Shown piece by piece: positions 6,850 through 16,301 of a DNA stretch of 64,000 bases (positions are counted from its first letter, which is position 1; every line of letters starts with the position of its first letter). Both the position numbers and the translations under genes were made by a program. The notes under the pieces were generated by a model, which made no database searches, had not been told where the DNA came from, and worked only from the letters and a program-made list of their open reading frames with translations. This DNA is from Methylocapsa sp. S129 (GTDB taxonomy: Bacteria; Pseudomonadota; Alphaproteobacteria; Rhizobiales; Beijerinckiaceae), in assembly GCF_009765995.1 (NCBI RefSeq), contig NZ_LMUI01000011.1, forward strand, positions 634,824 through 698,823, in the 5' to 3' direction.

Positions 6850-9333
6850 CTATCCGCCGCCGCTTCCGGGCGGACCGGCGCCTTCAGGTTTGGGCGCCGG
6901 AGGCGGCGTCGGATAGGGATAGGCGAGGCGCACGCCCGCTTCCTTCAGCCGGCGCAGCAGGTCGAAATGCATTTCGCTCTTCACGCGCTCGGCCATTTCG
7001 ACTTCGTCGACAAAGCAGATCAGTTGAAATTTCAGCGCCCAGTCGGCAAATTCGCTGAACAGCACGAGCGGCGCGGGGATCGAGAGGACGAGCTCCTGGG
7101 CCTTGGCGACCGCGATGAGAATTTCGCGCACCGCGTCGGCGTCATTGTCGAAGGCGACGTTGAGGCAGATGATGATGCGTCCGACCCGGTCGCTATGCAC
7201 CCAGTTCTTGACGACGCCCGACACGAGCGTGGCGTTGGGCACAATCAGCGTCGCGCGATCGAAGGTCTCCACTTCCGTGGCGCGCGCGTTGATGCGCCGC
7301 ACGAAACCCTGTTCGGCGCCGATCACCACCCAGTCGCCAACCCTGACGCCGCGCTCCCAGAGCAAGATCAAGCCGGACAGGAAATTATTGACGATCGACT
7401 GCAGGCCAAAGCCGATACCGACGCCGAGCGCGCCCGCCACGATCGCCAGATTTTGGAAACTGAGGCCAAGCTGCGCACAGCCGAGCACCAGAGCGAAGAC
7501 GAAGCCGACATAGCCGAAAATCGTCTTGATCGAATTGCGTATCCCTGAATCCAGCCGGGTGCGCGGCAGCAGCTTGGAGGCGAGCCAGCCCTGCACGGCG
7601 CGCGTGATGAGAACGCCAAAGATGAGAACGGCGGCCGCGGCGAGTATGGAGGACACCGAAATCGTGACATTGCCGACGCGGAAGCCGAAATAGGCGGCGC
7701 GCAGGCTGCCGAACATGTCCTGGGATTGAATGCCCCAGGGCGCCAGCACCAGCAGGATTCCGGTGACGACCAGCGCGACGCGCGCGGCGCCCTCGATCAG
7801 CACGCCGATCTGTTCGAGCGCCTCGCGCCCCAGGCCCGCCACCGACATCAGGCCGCGGCCGATCGCGGCATTGGGCTGCAGGCCCGCTTCCGTGCCTTCG
7901 TCGACGACGACGTTGACGAGATAGATCGCGGTTCCGACGCCCGCGACCCAGATCATCTGCGCGACGATGAAGGTCGCAAAGGCGATATAGCCGATGAGAA
8001 TCGCGCCCAGGAGCACGACGCCCAGCAGCCAGAACAAGGTGCGCACCGGGGCCCAGCCGTCGCGCGGCGGCGCGGCGGCCGATGCGGCGGGGACGGCGGT
8101 CGTGCGCAACAACCGCCCGCTGAAAACCACCACCAGCGCCGCGCCGAGCGCGCGCGCGGCGACCGTCATGCTGAGCGAAGCGCCGATCGCGTCGGCGGCC
8201 GTCTCCAGCAGCTTTTCGATCGCGACAACCGCCGCCACGCTCATCCAGAAGCTATAGACTTGCGGAACGACCCGGTCTGCGATCGCGACCAGGCGCCATG
8301 CGGGCTGGCCAGGCGCCAGCAGGCCGCGCACCAGAGCGTTGGTGATAAACAGCAATTTCAGGCCGTCGAGAATGGCGTCCTGCACGCCCTGCAGGCGCGG
8401 ATCGGATAGATCGAACGCATCGAGCGCATAGGCGACGGCCACGAGCCCGAGCAAGGGGATGCCGCCCAGCACAAGCGCAGTCCAGATCGCGGCGAACGCC
8501 CGCCGCAACTTGCTCGGCGCGGCAGCGTCCGGATCGCGCGCAATGACGCGCTGCGCCACCCAGCGGACCGGCGCGGCGAGCGCGCCAAAAGCGATCAAGA
8601 GGCCGAGCAGGCTGAGCGTCTGCAGGCGGGTCAGCCGGCTCGCGACGCCGCTCAACCAGTCGTAGAGCAAGCCGCCGAGCGTCGCGACGTCGCCGGGCGC
8701 CTCGCGGATGACGGTCACCCAAAGAAGCGGGCTGAGAATGCTCGAGGAACGTTCAAAGGTCTGTTGGGCGAACAGCGCGCGCCGCGCCGCGCCGATGCGC
8801 GCATTATTGTCGTCGACCTGTAAGGCGAGCGCGCGGGCGCTGCGCAGATCGGCGTCGAGATCGTCGTGGATCTTCTCCTCGGCGGCGAGCTCGCCAGTGA
8901 CCGCATCCGCCTCGGGCGCCTTGTCCTTCGATTTGGGCGTGAGTTCGGTCAGGCGCTTGACCGAGGCTTCGAGCTTGGGCGTCAGTTCGGCGATGACGGC
9001 CTGGACCTCGCTCGCCAGCGGATCATTGTCGGCGCGCAGGCGCTGCAGGTCGCTGTCCGACAGGCTGGGATTCTTGAAAGCGGCGTCGATCTCGACAAGC
9101 GTGGCGCGAACCGAGTCGAGACGCTGGCGCGGCGTGTCCTGCGCATGGGCCGCGCCAGAAAAAGCGAGCCCGAAGAGCGCAAAAAGAGCGAGAAAGGGGG
9201 CGCCGAAGCGATGCAGAGCGTGCTTTCCTTCTAGTACGCGTTTTGCCGCGATTCGGGCAGGGCGGCTCCTTTCCCATCCGAACATGGCCGCGCTGTGGCT
9301 GCAACGCCTTGCTGCGGCGGCAGGGTCATTCAC
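6850..9333 (-). CDS. MscS-family mechanosensitive channel with DUF3772 domain
   Basis: This large protein of up to 827 residues is built like the MscK/YbdG-type members of the MscS family. A signal-like segment ends GAAHAQ. A periplasmic DUF3772-type helical region follows (about residues 70-180, DSVRATLVEIDAAF onward). About ten transmembrane helices come next, then the MscS pore helix and beta domain (GVRVGDWVVIGAEQGFVRRI, IVPNATLVSGVVKNW), with a Pro-rich tail. It should relieve membrane tension on osmotic downshift. The annotated ATG is the longest option. The signal peptide suggests the true start lies nearer residue 35-40, where gaagga is present but only non-ATG codons follow. Confidence 0.85.
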   Translation of the reverse strand: MNDPAAAARRCSHSAAMFGWERSRPARIAAKRVLEGKHALHRFGAPFLALFALFGLAFSGAAHAQDTPRQRLDSVRATLVEIDAAFKNPSLSDSDLQRLRADNDPLASEVQAVIAELTPKLEASVKRLTELTPKSKDKAPEADAVTGELAAEEKIHDDLDADLRSARALALQVDDNNARIGAARRALFAQQTFERSSSILSPLLWVTVIREAPGDVATLGGLLYDWLSGVASRLTRLQTLSLLGLLIAFGALAAPVRWVAQRVIARDPDAAAPSKLRRAFAAIWTALVLGGIPLLGLVAVAYALDAFDLSDPRLQGVQDAILDGLKLLFITNALVRGLLAPGQPAWRLVAIADRVVPQVYSFWMSVAAVVAIEKLLETAADAIGASLSMTVAARALGAALVVVFSGRLLRTTAVPAASAAAPPRDGWAPVRTLFWLLGVVLLGAILIGYIAFATFIVAQMIWVAGVGTAIYLVNVVVDEGTEAGLQPNAAIGRGLMSVAGLGREALEQIGVLIEGAARVALVVTGILLVLAPWGIQSQDMFGSLRAAYFGFRVGNVTISVSSILAAAAVLIFGVLITRAVQGWLASKLLPRTRLDSGIRNSIKTIFGYVGFVFALVLGCAQLGLSFQNLAIVAGALGVGIGFGLQSIVNNFLSGLILLWERGVRVGDWVVIGAEQGFVRRINARATEVETFDRATLIVPNATLVSGVVKNWVHSDRVGRIIICLNVAFDNDADAVREILIAVAKAQELVLSIPAPLVLFSEFADWALKFQLICFVDEVEMAERVKSEMHFDLLRRLKEAGVRLAYPYPTPPPAPKPEGAGPPGSGGG

Positions 9334-9424
9334 CTTGGAGCGGGAAAAGGGCTGCGCTCGCCCCCCGGCTTTGCTAGAGAAGCTACAAATTGAGCGAAAT
9401 CGACGAAAATAGAGAAAATTAACC

Positions 9425-10579
9425 GTGAATCAGGTCCCCGCCGACAAGCTTGGCAAGGAAACGGCCGGCGGCGACGCTGGAACGCTGGCGCTCGACCGTC
9501 TGCTGGAGGCGGGCTTTGCCCGCATCGAGCCGGCCATCCTGCAGCCGGCCGCGGTCTTTCTCGATATGTCGGGCGAAGACATCAGGGGCCGCCTGTACCT
9601 GACCAGCGACGCCGATGGCGCCGAGCTTTGCCTGCGGCCCGACTATACGATCCCCGTTTGCCTGACCTATCTCGCCTCCGGCAACGCGGGGCGGGAGGCG
9701 CAATATTCCTATCTCGGTCCGGTTTTCCGCGCGCGTCCCGGCCAGATCGGTCAATTCACGCAAAGCGGCCTTGAGAGCTACGGGCGGCGCGACGCCGAGG
9801 CCGCCGACGCCGAAATCTTCGCCGTCGCGATGGAAGCGGCGCAGACGGCGGGCGCGGGCGCGTTGAACGTCAAGCTTGGCGACGCGCATCTCTTCGATCA
9901 GGCGCTGCATGCGCTCGACCTGCCCGATGTCTGGCTGCGGCGGCTGCGTCGGGGGCTGGCGCGCGGCCGCTCACTCGGCGCAATCCTTGACGAAGCGGGC
10001 AATGGCTCAGGCAGCCAGTCGGGCGTTCTGGCGGCGCTGGAGCGCGCCGATCACGCCGGAGCCAAGGCGCTAGTGGAAGATCTCCTCGCCATCGCCGGCA
10101 TCGCTAAAGGCGGCGGCCGCAGCGCCGGCGAGATCGCCGACCGCTTTCTCGATCAGGCGGCGGCGCGCTCGGGCTCCGCGCCCGCCGAAAAGCGCGCCAT
10201 TCTGCAGCGCTTCCTCGATATCTCAGGCCATCCCGACGCCGCTTCGCATCTCTTGCGCAAGCTCGCCACCGACGCGCAGCTCGATATTGGCGCCGCGCTC
10301 GATTCGTTCGATCAGCGCATCGGCTTTCTCGCCGCGCGCGGCATGCTGGTCGAGGATTATACGTTTTCTGCGGCCTTCGTGCGCGATCTCGATTATTACA
10401 CCGGCTTTGTCTTCGAGGCGGTCGATCCCGCCCGCGCCGACGGCCGGCCGGCCGTCGGCGGCGGGCGCTACGACGGCCTCGCCAAACGGCTGGGATCGCC
10501 CATCGACATTCCCGCTGTGGGCGCGGCGATCTGGATCGATCGTCTTGCCGTTCCGTCCGCCGCGGGAGCGGCCTCATGA
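9425..10579 (+). CDS. hisZ: ATP phosphoribosyltransferase regulatory subunit HisZ
   Basis: This 384-residue protein is a histidyl-tRNA-synthetase-like paralogue without tRNA-charging function. It pairs with HisG to make the first enzyme of histidine biosynthesis active and feedback-regulated. Visible class II synthetase-like segments are [45 protein letters not shown], and the C-terminal [22 protein letters not shown] and [13 protein letters not shown]. The reading frame overlaps hisG by four bases (ATGA), so the two are translationally coupled. hisS is not adjacent here. Confidence 0.92.
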   Translation: MNQVPADKLGKETAGGDAGTLALDRLLEAGFARIEPAILQPAAVFLDMSGEDIRGRLYLTSDADGAELCLRPDYTIPVCLTYLASGNAGREAQYSYLGPVFRARPGQIGQFTQSGLESYGRRDAEAADAEIFAVAMEAAQTAGAGALNVKLGDAHLFDQALHALDLPDVWLRRLRRGLARGRSLGAILDEAGNGSGSQSGVLAALERADHAGAKALVEDLLAIAGIAKGGGRSAGEIADRFLDQAAARSGSAPAEKRAILQRFLDISGHPDAASHLLRKLATDAQLDIGAALDSFDQRIGFLAARGMLVEDYTFSAAFVRDLDYYTGFVFEAVDPARADGRPAVGGGRYDGLAKRLGSPIDIPAVGAAIWIDRLAVPSAAGAAS

Positions 10580-11574
10580 ACGCGCCTCAGAACGCCGAAG
10601 CGCCGCTGGTCGTCGCCGTGCCCTCCAAGGGAAGGTTGCAGGAAAACGCGGCGGCGTTTTTCGCCAGCGCCGGCCTCGAATTCGTGCAGGGGCGCGGCGC
10701 GCGCGATTATCGCGGCGCGATCGCCGGGCTGCCGGGCGCCGAAGTCGCCTTTTTGTCGGCTTCGGAAATCGTCGGGCAATTGGCGGCCGGCGGCGCGCAT
10801 TTTGGCGTGACGGGCGAGGACCTTGTGCGCGAGCAGGTGGCGGACGCCGACAAGCGCCTGTTGCTGCTGGCGCCGCTCGGCTTCGGCCGCGCCAATGTCG
10901 TCGTCGCCGCGCCGCAGGCCTGGATCGACGTGCGCAACATGGCTGATCTCGAAGATGTTGCGGCGAGCTTTCATATCCGGCGCGGCCAGCGCATGCGCGT
11001 CGCCACCAAATACGTCAATCTGACGCGCCGCTTTTTCGCCGACCATGGCGTCGGCGATTATCGCATCGTCGAGAGCCTGGGCGCCACGGAGGGCGCGCCG
11101 GCGGCGGGCGGCGCCGAACTGATCGTCGACATCACGACAACAGGCGCGACGCTCGCCGCCAATGGGCTCAAGATTCTCGACAATGGGGTGATTCTGCGCT
11201 CGCAGGCCAATCTGGTCGCTTCGCTCGGCGCCAACTGGAGCCCCGCCGTGCGGCAAACGGCGCGCGCATTGCTGATGCGGATCGCGGCGGCCGAAGAGGC
11301 GCGTCAATCGCGCGAAGTGCGGGCGCGCCTGCCGGGCTCCGCGCAGGGAATCGTCGAATCGGCCGGGACGATGTTCGGCGCCCGCCCCGCCTTCGGCGAG
11401 GACGCCGATGCGCATAGGCTCGTCGTGTTGCACGCGCCCAGGAGCAAGGTCGCCGAACTCGCCGACTGGCTGCTCGCGCAAGGCGCCGACCGTGTCAGCG
11501 TCAGCGCGCTCGAACATGTGTTCAGCGCGAAGAATGCGCTTTATGAGGCGCTGGAGGCCGCGATCGGGCCTTGA
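10576..11574 (+). CDS. hisG: ATP phosphoribosyltransferase HisG
   Basis: This 332-residue catalytic subunit joins ATP and PRPP to give phosphoribosyl-ATP, step one of histidine synthesis. The N-terminal [17 protein letters not shown] and the PRPP-loop region [19 protein letters not shown] are characteristic. A C-terminal domain of about 100 residues is present, somewhat longer than in the short HisG forms that use HisZ, but this length is usual in alphaproteobacteria. It overlaps hisZ by ATGA. Regulation is expected to be histidine feedback through the HisZ complex. Confidence 0.93.
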   Translation: MNAPQNAEAPLVVAVPSKGRLQENAAAFFASAGLEFVQGRGARDYRGAIAGLPGAEVAFLSASEIVGQLAAGGAHFGVTGEDLVREQVADADKRLLLLAPLGFGRANVVVAAPQAWIDVRNMADLEDVAASFHIRRGQRMRVATKYVNLTRRFFADHGVGDYRIVESLGATEGAPAAGGAELIVDITTTGATLAANGLKILDNGVILRSQANLVASLGANWSPAVRQTARALLMRIAAAEEARQSREVRARLPGSAQGIVESAGTMFGARPAFGEDADAHRLVVLHAPRSKVAELADWLLAQGADRVSVSALEHVFSAKNALYEALEAAIGP

Positions 11575-11640
11575 GGGCGGCCGCCTCGCCTTATCGGGAA
11601 AATGCCCTATAAGGCGCGCTGGCATTTCCCGAGCGCATGC

Positions 11641-12603
11641 ATGCATCTCGTTTCAACTCCCGACAATCCGATCCCGCCCGGCGCCAGCGTCGCCATGGCG
11701 CGGGCGGTCGATGGCGTCCAGTTGCGCACCGCGCGCTGGGTTCCGCAGACGGCTGTGCGCGGCACGGTGGCGATTCTGCAGGGCCGCTCGGAATTCATCG
11801 AGAAATATTTCGAGCTGATTGGGCAATTGCTGGCGCGCGGCTTCGCCGTGGCGACAATGGACTGGCGCGGGCAGGGCGGCTCGACGCGCCAGTTGAAGAA
11901 TCCGCGCAAGGGCCACATCGACGATTTCTCGCTGTTCGAGCGCGATCTTGGCGCCTTGGTCGACGATGTGCTCGGGCCCTCCTGTCCGCAGCCATGGTTC
12001 GGACTGTGCCATTCGATGGGCGGGGCGATCATGCTTTCCATCGCCCATGCCGGCCGCTCTCCGTTCGAGCGGGTCGTGCTGACGGCGCCGATGATCGGCC
12101 CCGCCGGCCTCACCTATCCGCGCGTCGCGCATACGCTCGTGGAGATTCTCGACACGCTCGGCTTCGGCGGCGCCTTTGCGCCGGGCGGGCGCGGGGCGAG
12201 CGTGATGACCATGCCCTTCAAGAACAATGTTCTGACCTCGGATCCCGTTCGCTATGCGCGGTCGGCAAGCGTTCTGGCCGCGGCGCCCGAACTCGGGCTC
12301 GGCTGGTGGACGATCGGCTGGGCGCATGCCGCGTTTCGCCTGTGGAGGCGTTTCGAGGATCCCGATTATGCGCGCCAGATCCTGGGGCCGCCCATGCTGA
12401 TCGTCGGCTCCAGCGCCGACAGGGTCGTCGATCTGCACGCCATCGAACGTTTCGCCAGTCGGTTGCGCTCTGGACGGCTGATCATGATCGACGGCGCCGA
12501 ACACGAAATCCTCGTCGAGCGCGACGCCCTGCGCGACCAGTTCTGGGCGGCGTTCGACAAGTTCATTCCAGGCGTCGAAGGGGAGCGCGCGGCGCGCCGC
12601 TAG
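11641..12603 (+). CDS. Lysophospholipase-like alpha/beta hydrolase
   Basis: This 320-residue serine hydrolase is of the PldB/monoacylglycerol-lipase type. The oxyanion region ILQGRSEFIEKYFE and the DWRGQGGS segment come first. The nucleophile elbow is CHSMGGA, with Cys in place of the usual first Gly. The acid lies in VGSSADRVVD and the base in DGAEHEILVE. The ATG at 11641 gives the short N-terminus (MHLVSTPDNP) I recall for homologues. An ATG 39 bases upstream is possible. It follows hisG by 66 bases but is probably functionally unrelated. The natural substrate is unknown. Confidence 0.82.
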   Translation: MHLVSTPDNPIPPGASVAMARAVDGVQLRTARWVPQTAVRGTVAILQGRSEFIEKYFELIGQLLARGFAVATMDWRGQGGSTRQLKNPRKGHIDDFSLFERDLGALVDDVLGPSCPQPWFGLCHSMGGAIMLSIAHAGRSPFERVVLTAPMIGPAGLTYPRVAHTLVEILDTLGFGGAFAPGGRGASVMTMPFKNNVLTSDPVRYARSASVLAAAPELGLGWWTIGWAHAAFRLWRRFEDPDYARQILGPPMLIVGSSADRVVDLHAIERFASRLRSGRLIMIDGAEHEILVERDALRDQFWAAFDKFIPGVEGERAARR

Positions 12604-12726
12604 GCGCGCGCCGAAGCGTTCGCGTTTTCAGACAGGGGCAGGCGATGCAGCCGCGTTTGAGTGACGAGGATTTCACAAAAGCGGTCCCGCTCGCTCTTCG
12701 CGCGCTGGGCGATTAGCGTCGCCGCG

Positions 12727-14304
12727 ATGCGCGAGAACCTGTCCATCGGGACGGCTGTACCGGACGAGGACGCCGCCTGCGCGCGCGCGGCGCTGGCGCT
12801 CATCGTCGCCTTTGCGCTTGCCCGCGTCGCGCTCGCCTATAGCCTCGGCTTTGGGATCGACGAGGCCTATACGATCGCGATCTCGCGTCGCCTCAGCCTC
12901 TCCTATTTCGATCATCCGCCGCTGCATCAATGGCTCGCCCATTTCTCCGCGCTGCTTCTGGGCGAAGGGCCGTCGATGCGCCTACCGTTCATCGCTCTGT
13001 TCGCGGGAACCGGCTGGCTGATGTTCGTCCTGACGCGCAAGCTGTTTGGCGCGCGCGCGGGCGTTTGGGCTGTGTTCGGTCTCAACGCCTCGGCGTTTTT
13101 TCTTGTTTCGGCGGGCGGCTGGATCGTGCCGGACGGCCCGCTGTTGTTCGCGCTCGCCGCCGCCGCCATCGTTTTCGTCAGCTTGTTTTTTGACGAGCTT
13201 GAGTCAGACGCGGTCCGGCGTCTTTGGCTGGCGGGCGGATTCTGGCTCGGCCTTGCAGGCCTGTCGAAATATAGCGCGGTCTTGTTCGCCTTCGGGCTTG
13301 TCGCCTTCATCGCGCTGTCGCCGCGCCAGCGCCGATGGTTCGCGCATCCCGCGCCCTATCTGGCGGCGCTACTGTGCGTCGTCATCGTCTCGCCCGTCAT
13401 CGTCTGGAACGAAGAGAATCAATGGATTTCTTTCGCCTTCCAGGGCGTGCGCGGCGCGCCTGGCGCGCATTGGCGCCCGGTCCAGGTCGGCGCGATGATC
13501 CTGGGGCAGATCCTATGGATCACGCCATGGATTTTCATTCCCTTGGCCGGCGCGTTGATCGCCGCGGCGCGGCTGGCGCGGCGCGACGAGCGCCGGCTGT
13601 TTCTTCTATGTCTGTCATTGCCCGCCATCGCGCTGTTCAGCCTGACGCCATTGTGGGGCGCGAAGGGATTGCCGCATTGGTCGATGCCGGGCTGGTTCTT
13701 CGTCTATCCGCTGCTCGGCGCCTGGTTCGTCGAAGGCTGGGCGAGGCGCTTCAATGCGCGGAATTGGGCGATCGCATCGGCCGCGCTGCTTGGCATCATC
13801 ACAGCGGCGCTGGTCTCGCAGGCCGCGACGGGTTGGATCACTCGGGCGCTCCCGCTGCCGCGCGGCGCCGTCGATCCGACGCTGGAGGCGCTGAACTGGG
13901 CGCCTCTTGCCGCATCGCCGCTGTTCAATGCGGACACGGCGCCGGCCTTCGTGGTTTCAGCCAAATGGTCCGAGGGCGGCAAGATCGCTTTGGCGCTGGG
14001 GCCGCGTATGCCGGTGATCGTCGCTTCCGACGATCCGCGCGGCATGGCCTTTCTCGATGATTCCGCTCGTTTTCTTGGCAAGGACGCGGTCGTCATCGTC
14101 CCACAAAACAGGCTCGCCTCCGTCGAGGCGTCGCTCCAGCCTTTCTTCGCCAGTCTGGGCGATCCGCAAAATGTGACGCTTGGGCGCTCGGGCGCCGATG
14201 AGATCGATCTGGCGTTAATCCCCGCGCATGGCTTGACGCGCCCCTTCCCCTTGCCCTATCCGCGACAGGCTGCCTCAAGCCCATCACCCAAGGCGCTGCC
14301 ATGA
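12727..14304 (+). CDS. GT39/ArnT-like integral-membrane glycosyltransferase
   Basis: This protein of about 525 residues has ten or more transmembrane helices in the GT-C fold. The first periplasmic loop carries the catalytic acidic motif FGIDEAYTIAIS and then YFDHPPLHQWL, as in ArnT and PMT-type enzymes that use polyprenyl-phosphate sugars. The start at 12727 is chosen to keep a short N-terminus. A GTG at 12661 is also in frame, and neither has a strong ribosome site. The stop overlaps the next gene by ATGA, so it is coupled to a GT2-GtrA enzyme likely to make the lipid-linked donor. The acceptor is unknown (lipid A, teichoic-type polymer or protein). Confidence 0.82.
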   Translation: MRENLSIGTAVPDEDAACARAALALIVAFALARVALAYSLGFGIDEAYTIAISRRLSLSYFDHPPLHQWLAHFSALLLGEGPSMRLPFIALFAGTGWLMFVLTRKLFGARAGVWAVFGLNASAFFLVSAGGWIVPDGPLLFALAAAAIVFVSLFFDELESDAVRRLWLAGGFWLGLAGLSKYSAVLFAFGLVAFIALSPRQRRWFAHPAPYLAALLCVVIVSPVIVWNEENQWISFAFQGVRGAPGAHWRPVQVGAMILGQILWITPWIFIPLAGALIAAARLARRDERRLFLLCLSLPAIALFSLTPLWGAKGLPHWSMPGWFFVYPLLGAWFVEGWARRFNARNWAIASAALLGIITAALVSQAATGWITRALPLPRGAVDPTLEALNWAPLAASPLFNADTAPAFVVSAKWSEGGKIALALGPRMPVIVASDDPRGMAFLDDSARFLGKDAVVIVPQNRLASVEASLQPFFASLGDPQNVTLGRSGADEIDLALIPAHGLTRPFPLPYPRQAASSPSPKALP

Positions 14305-15410
14305 ACGACCGCGCGGCGCCGATTCTTTCGGTGATTGTCCCGACCTATCGCGAGGCCGCCAACGTCCCGGTTTTGTTCGAGCGGCTCAAGGCTGTTCTGG
14401 CCGATCTCGCATGGGAGATGATCGTCGTCGACGACGATTCGCCCGACGGCACCGCCGACATCGCCTTCGGCTTGGCGGCGCGCGATCCGCGGCTGCGCTG
14501 CATCAGGCGCGTCAAGCGGCTCGGCCTCGCCGGCGCGGTGATCGAGGGCATTCTTTCGTCGAGCGCTGAATTTGTCGCTGTTATCGACGGCGACCTGCAG
14601 CACGATGAAGCGATCCTGCCGGCGATGGCCGCCGCCCTGACCGCTGGCGCCGCCGATCTGGCGATCGGCGTGCGGGTCGACAAACAGGCCGGCGAGCGCG
14701 GCCTTTCGCCGACGCGGCAAAAGCTGAGCGACGCCGGCGCCTGGTTCTTCAAGCGCGTTTCCGGCCTGAGCGTCTCCGATCCGATGAGCGGCTTTTTCAT
14801 GATCCGACGCGCGATTGTCGGAGAAATCGCGCCGCGGCTGTCTTCCGACGGCTTCAAGATCCTCGCCGACATCCTGCTGTGCGCGCCGCCGGGTTTGCGC
14901 ATCGTCGAGACGCCCTATGTCTTCCGCAAACGGCGGGCCGGCGAATCCAAGCTCTCGCCTCTGGTCGCGATGGATTTCCTCGGCCTCATCGTCCATCACG
15001 CCAGCGCTGGAATCCTGCCCATCCGCTTCGTGCTGTTCGCCGCGGTCGGCGGGCTCGGGCTGGTGGTGCATTTGAGCATTTTGAAAGCGCTCATCGCAGC
15101 CGCGGCGCTGCCCAGTTTCAGCGCCGATCAGCTTGTGGCGACGATCGCGGCGATGACGAGCAATTTTCTGCTGAACAACGAGGTCACCTATCGCGAATAT
15201 CGCTATCGCGGCTGGAGCATTCTTAGCGGCCTGCTGCTGTTCGCGCTTGTGTGCAGCGTCGGCGTCGTCGTCAATATCGACATCGCATCCTGGTTGTTCG
15301 ATTTCGACCATATCTGGTGGGTCGCCGGTTTTGCGGGCGCGCTGGTCGGCGTCGTCTGGAACTATGCGGTGAGCACGTCTTTCGTCTGGCGTGGGCGCCG
15401 AAGCGGATGA
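14301..15410 (+). CDS. Polyprenyl-phosphate glycosyltransferase fused to GtrA domain
   Basis: This 369-residue fusion starts with a GT2 domain of the dolichol-phosphate-mannose-synthase type (residues 1-235: LSVIVPTYREAANVP, VVDDDSPDGT and DGDLQHDE metal/nucleotide motifs). A four-helix GtrA domain (about 240-369) follows, with FLLNNEVTYREYRYRG and FVWRGRR near its end. It should transfer a sugar from a nucleotide donor to polyprenyl phosphate and help move the product across the membrane. It overlaps the GT39 gene by ATGA, so donor synthesis and use are coupled. The fusion is a known architecture. Confidence 0.88.
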   Translation: MNDRAAPILSVIVPTYREAANVPVLFERLKAVLADLAWEMIVVDDDSPDGTADIAFGLAARDPRLRCIRRVKRLGLAGAVIEGILSSSAEFVAVIDGDLQHDEAILPAMAAALTAGAADLAIGVRVDKQAGERGLSPTRQKLSDAGAWFFKRVSGLSVSDPMSGFFMIRRAIVGEIAPRLSSDGFKILADILLCAPPGLRIVETPYVFRKRRAGESKLSPLVAMDFLGLIVHHASAGILPIRFVLFAAVGGLGLVVHLSILKALIAAAALPSFSADQLVATIAAMTSNFLLNNEVTYREYRYRGWSILSGLLLFALVCSVGVVVNIDIASWLFDFDHIWWVAGFAGALVGVVWNYAVSTSFVWRGRRSG

Positions 15411-15441
15411 CGCGGGCGGGGCTTGTGATTATGACTGCGCG

Positions 15442-16116
15442 ATGATCAACGACGCCATCGACGCTTTCGCGCAGATTTTCACGCCGCCGTTCCGCGCGAC
15501 CTTGCTGAAGTCGCTAGGCCTGACGATCGGACTGCTGATCGTGATCTGGCTTGGGCTCGATCGTCTGGCCGCCTATTTCATCCATGTCGAGACGGGCTGG
15601 CTGGCGACGATTCTTGCGGTCATCGTCGGGCTCGGGCTGGTGGTCGGACTGGTGTTTCTCATCGCGCCGGTCACCTCGCTGGTGGCGGGCTTTTTCCTTG
15701 ACGATATGGCGGCCATCGTCGAGCGCACGATCGATCCGGCGGGCGCGCCGGGCAAACCAATACCGGCGGGCGCCGCGGCGATTTTTGCGCTGCGCTTCGC
15801 CGGCCTGTCGATCCTCGTCAATCTCATCGCTTTGGCGCTGCTGTTCGCGCCGGTCGTCAATGTCGTCGCGTTCCTCGGCGCCAACGGCTATCTGCTCGGG
15901 CGCGAATATTTTGAACTCGCCGCCATGCGATACCATACGCCTGTCGAGGCGCGGGCGATGCGCAACCGCTTTGAGCTGCGCATCTTTCTCGCCGGCCTTA
16001 TCATCGCCGGCTTCGTGGCGATTCCGATCCTCAATCTCTGCACGCCGCTCTTTGCGACGGCTTTCATGACGCGCATGCACAAGCGGCTGGCGGGCGGCGA
16101 GGCTGGCCTAAGCTGA
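15442..16116 (+). CDS. EI24/CysZ-family membrane protein
   Basis: This 224-residue membrane protein has about five hydrophobic segments and belongs to the EI24 domain family that includes the sulfate permease CysZ. Helpful segments are FFLDDMAAIVERTID, GANGYLLGREYFELAAMRYH and ILNLCTPLFATAFMTRMHK, the last being a typical C-terminal signature. The ATG at 15442 gives the usual N-terminus (MINDAIDAFAQIFTPPFRA). Upstream in-frame sequence overlaps the GtrA fusion and is not hydrophobic. It may be co-transcribed with the glycosyltransferases. A sulfate-transport role is only family inference, since no cys genes are near. Confidence 0.78.
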   Translation: MINDAIDAFAQIFTPPFRATLLKSLGLTIGLLIVIWLGLDRLAAYFIHVETGWLATILAVIVGLGLVVGLVFLIAPVTSLVAGFFLDDMAAIVERTIDPAGAPGKPIPAGAAAIFALRFAGLSILVNLIALALLFAPVVNVVAFLGANGYLLGREYFELAAMRYHTPVEARAMRNRFELRIFLAGLIIAGFVAIPILNLCTPLFATAFMTRMHKRLAGGEAGLS

Positions 16117-16137
16117 GCGCGAGAAACACCGACTCTT

Positions 16138-16247
16138 CGTCATGGCCGGGCTTGTCCCGGCCATCCACGCCGATCCGCGCATCGCTAACTTTGAAAGCTA
16201 TTTGCATCGGCGCCGCGTGGATGGCCGGGACAAGCCCGGCCATGACG
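16138..16247. repeat. Dispersed palindromic element (VMAGLVPAIHA type), copy 2
   Basis: Arms at 16138-16170 and 16215-16247 form a 33-base perfect inverted repeat around a 44-base centre. The left arm differs from copy 1 (931-963) at few or no positions, while the centre differs. It sits between two convergent genes (EI24 end 16116, NDUFA9-like end 16302). It could contribute to termination, but no T tract is present. The remaining bases of the gap hold nothing recognisable. Confidence 0.9.
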
Positions 16248-16301
16248 TGCGAGAGTTGCGAGCGTTGCCGATGACGCCGCAATCCGTTTCGCTAAACCGC
16301 C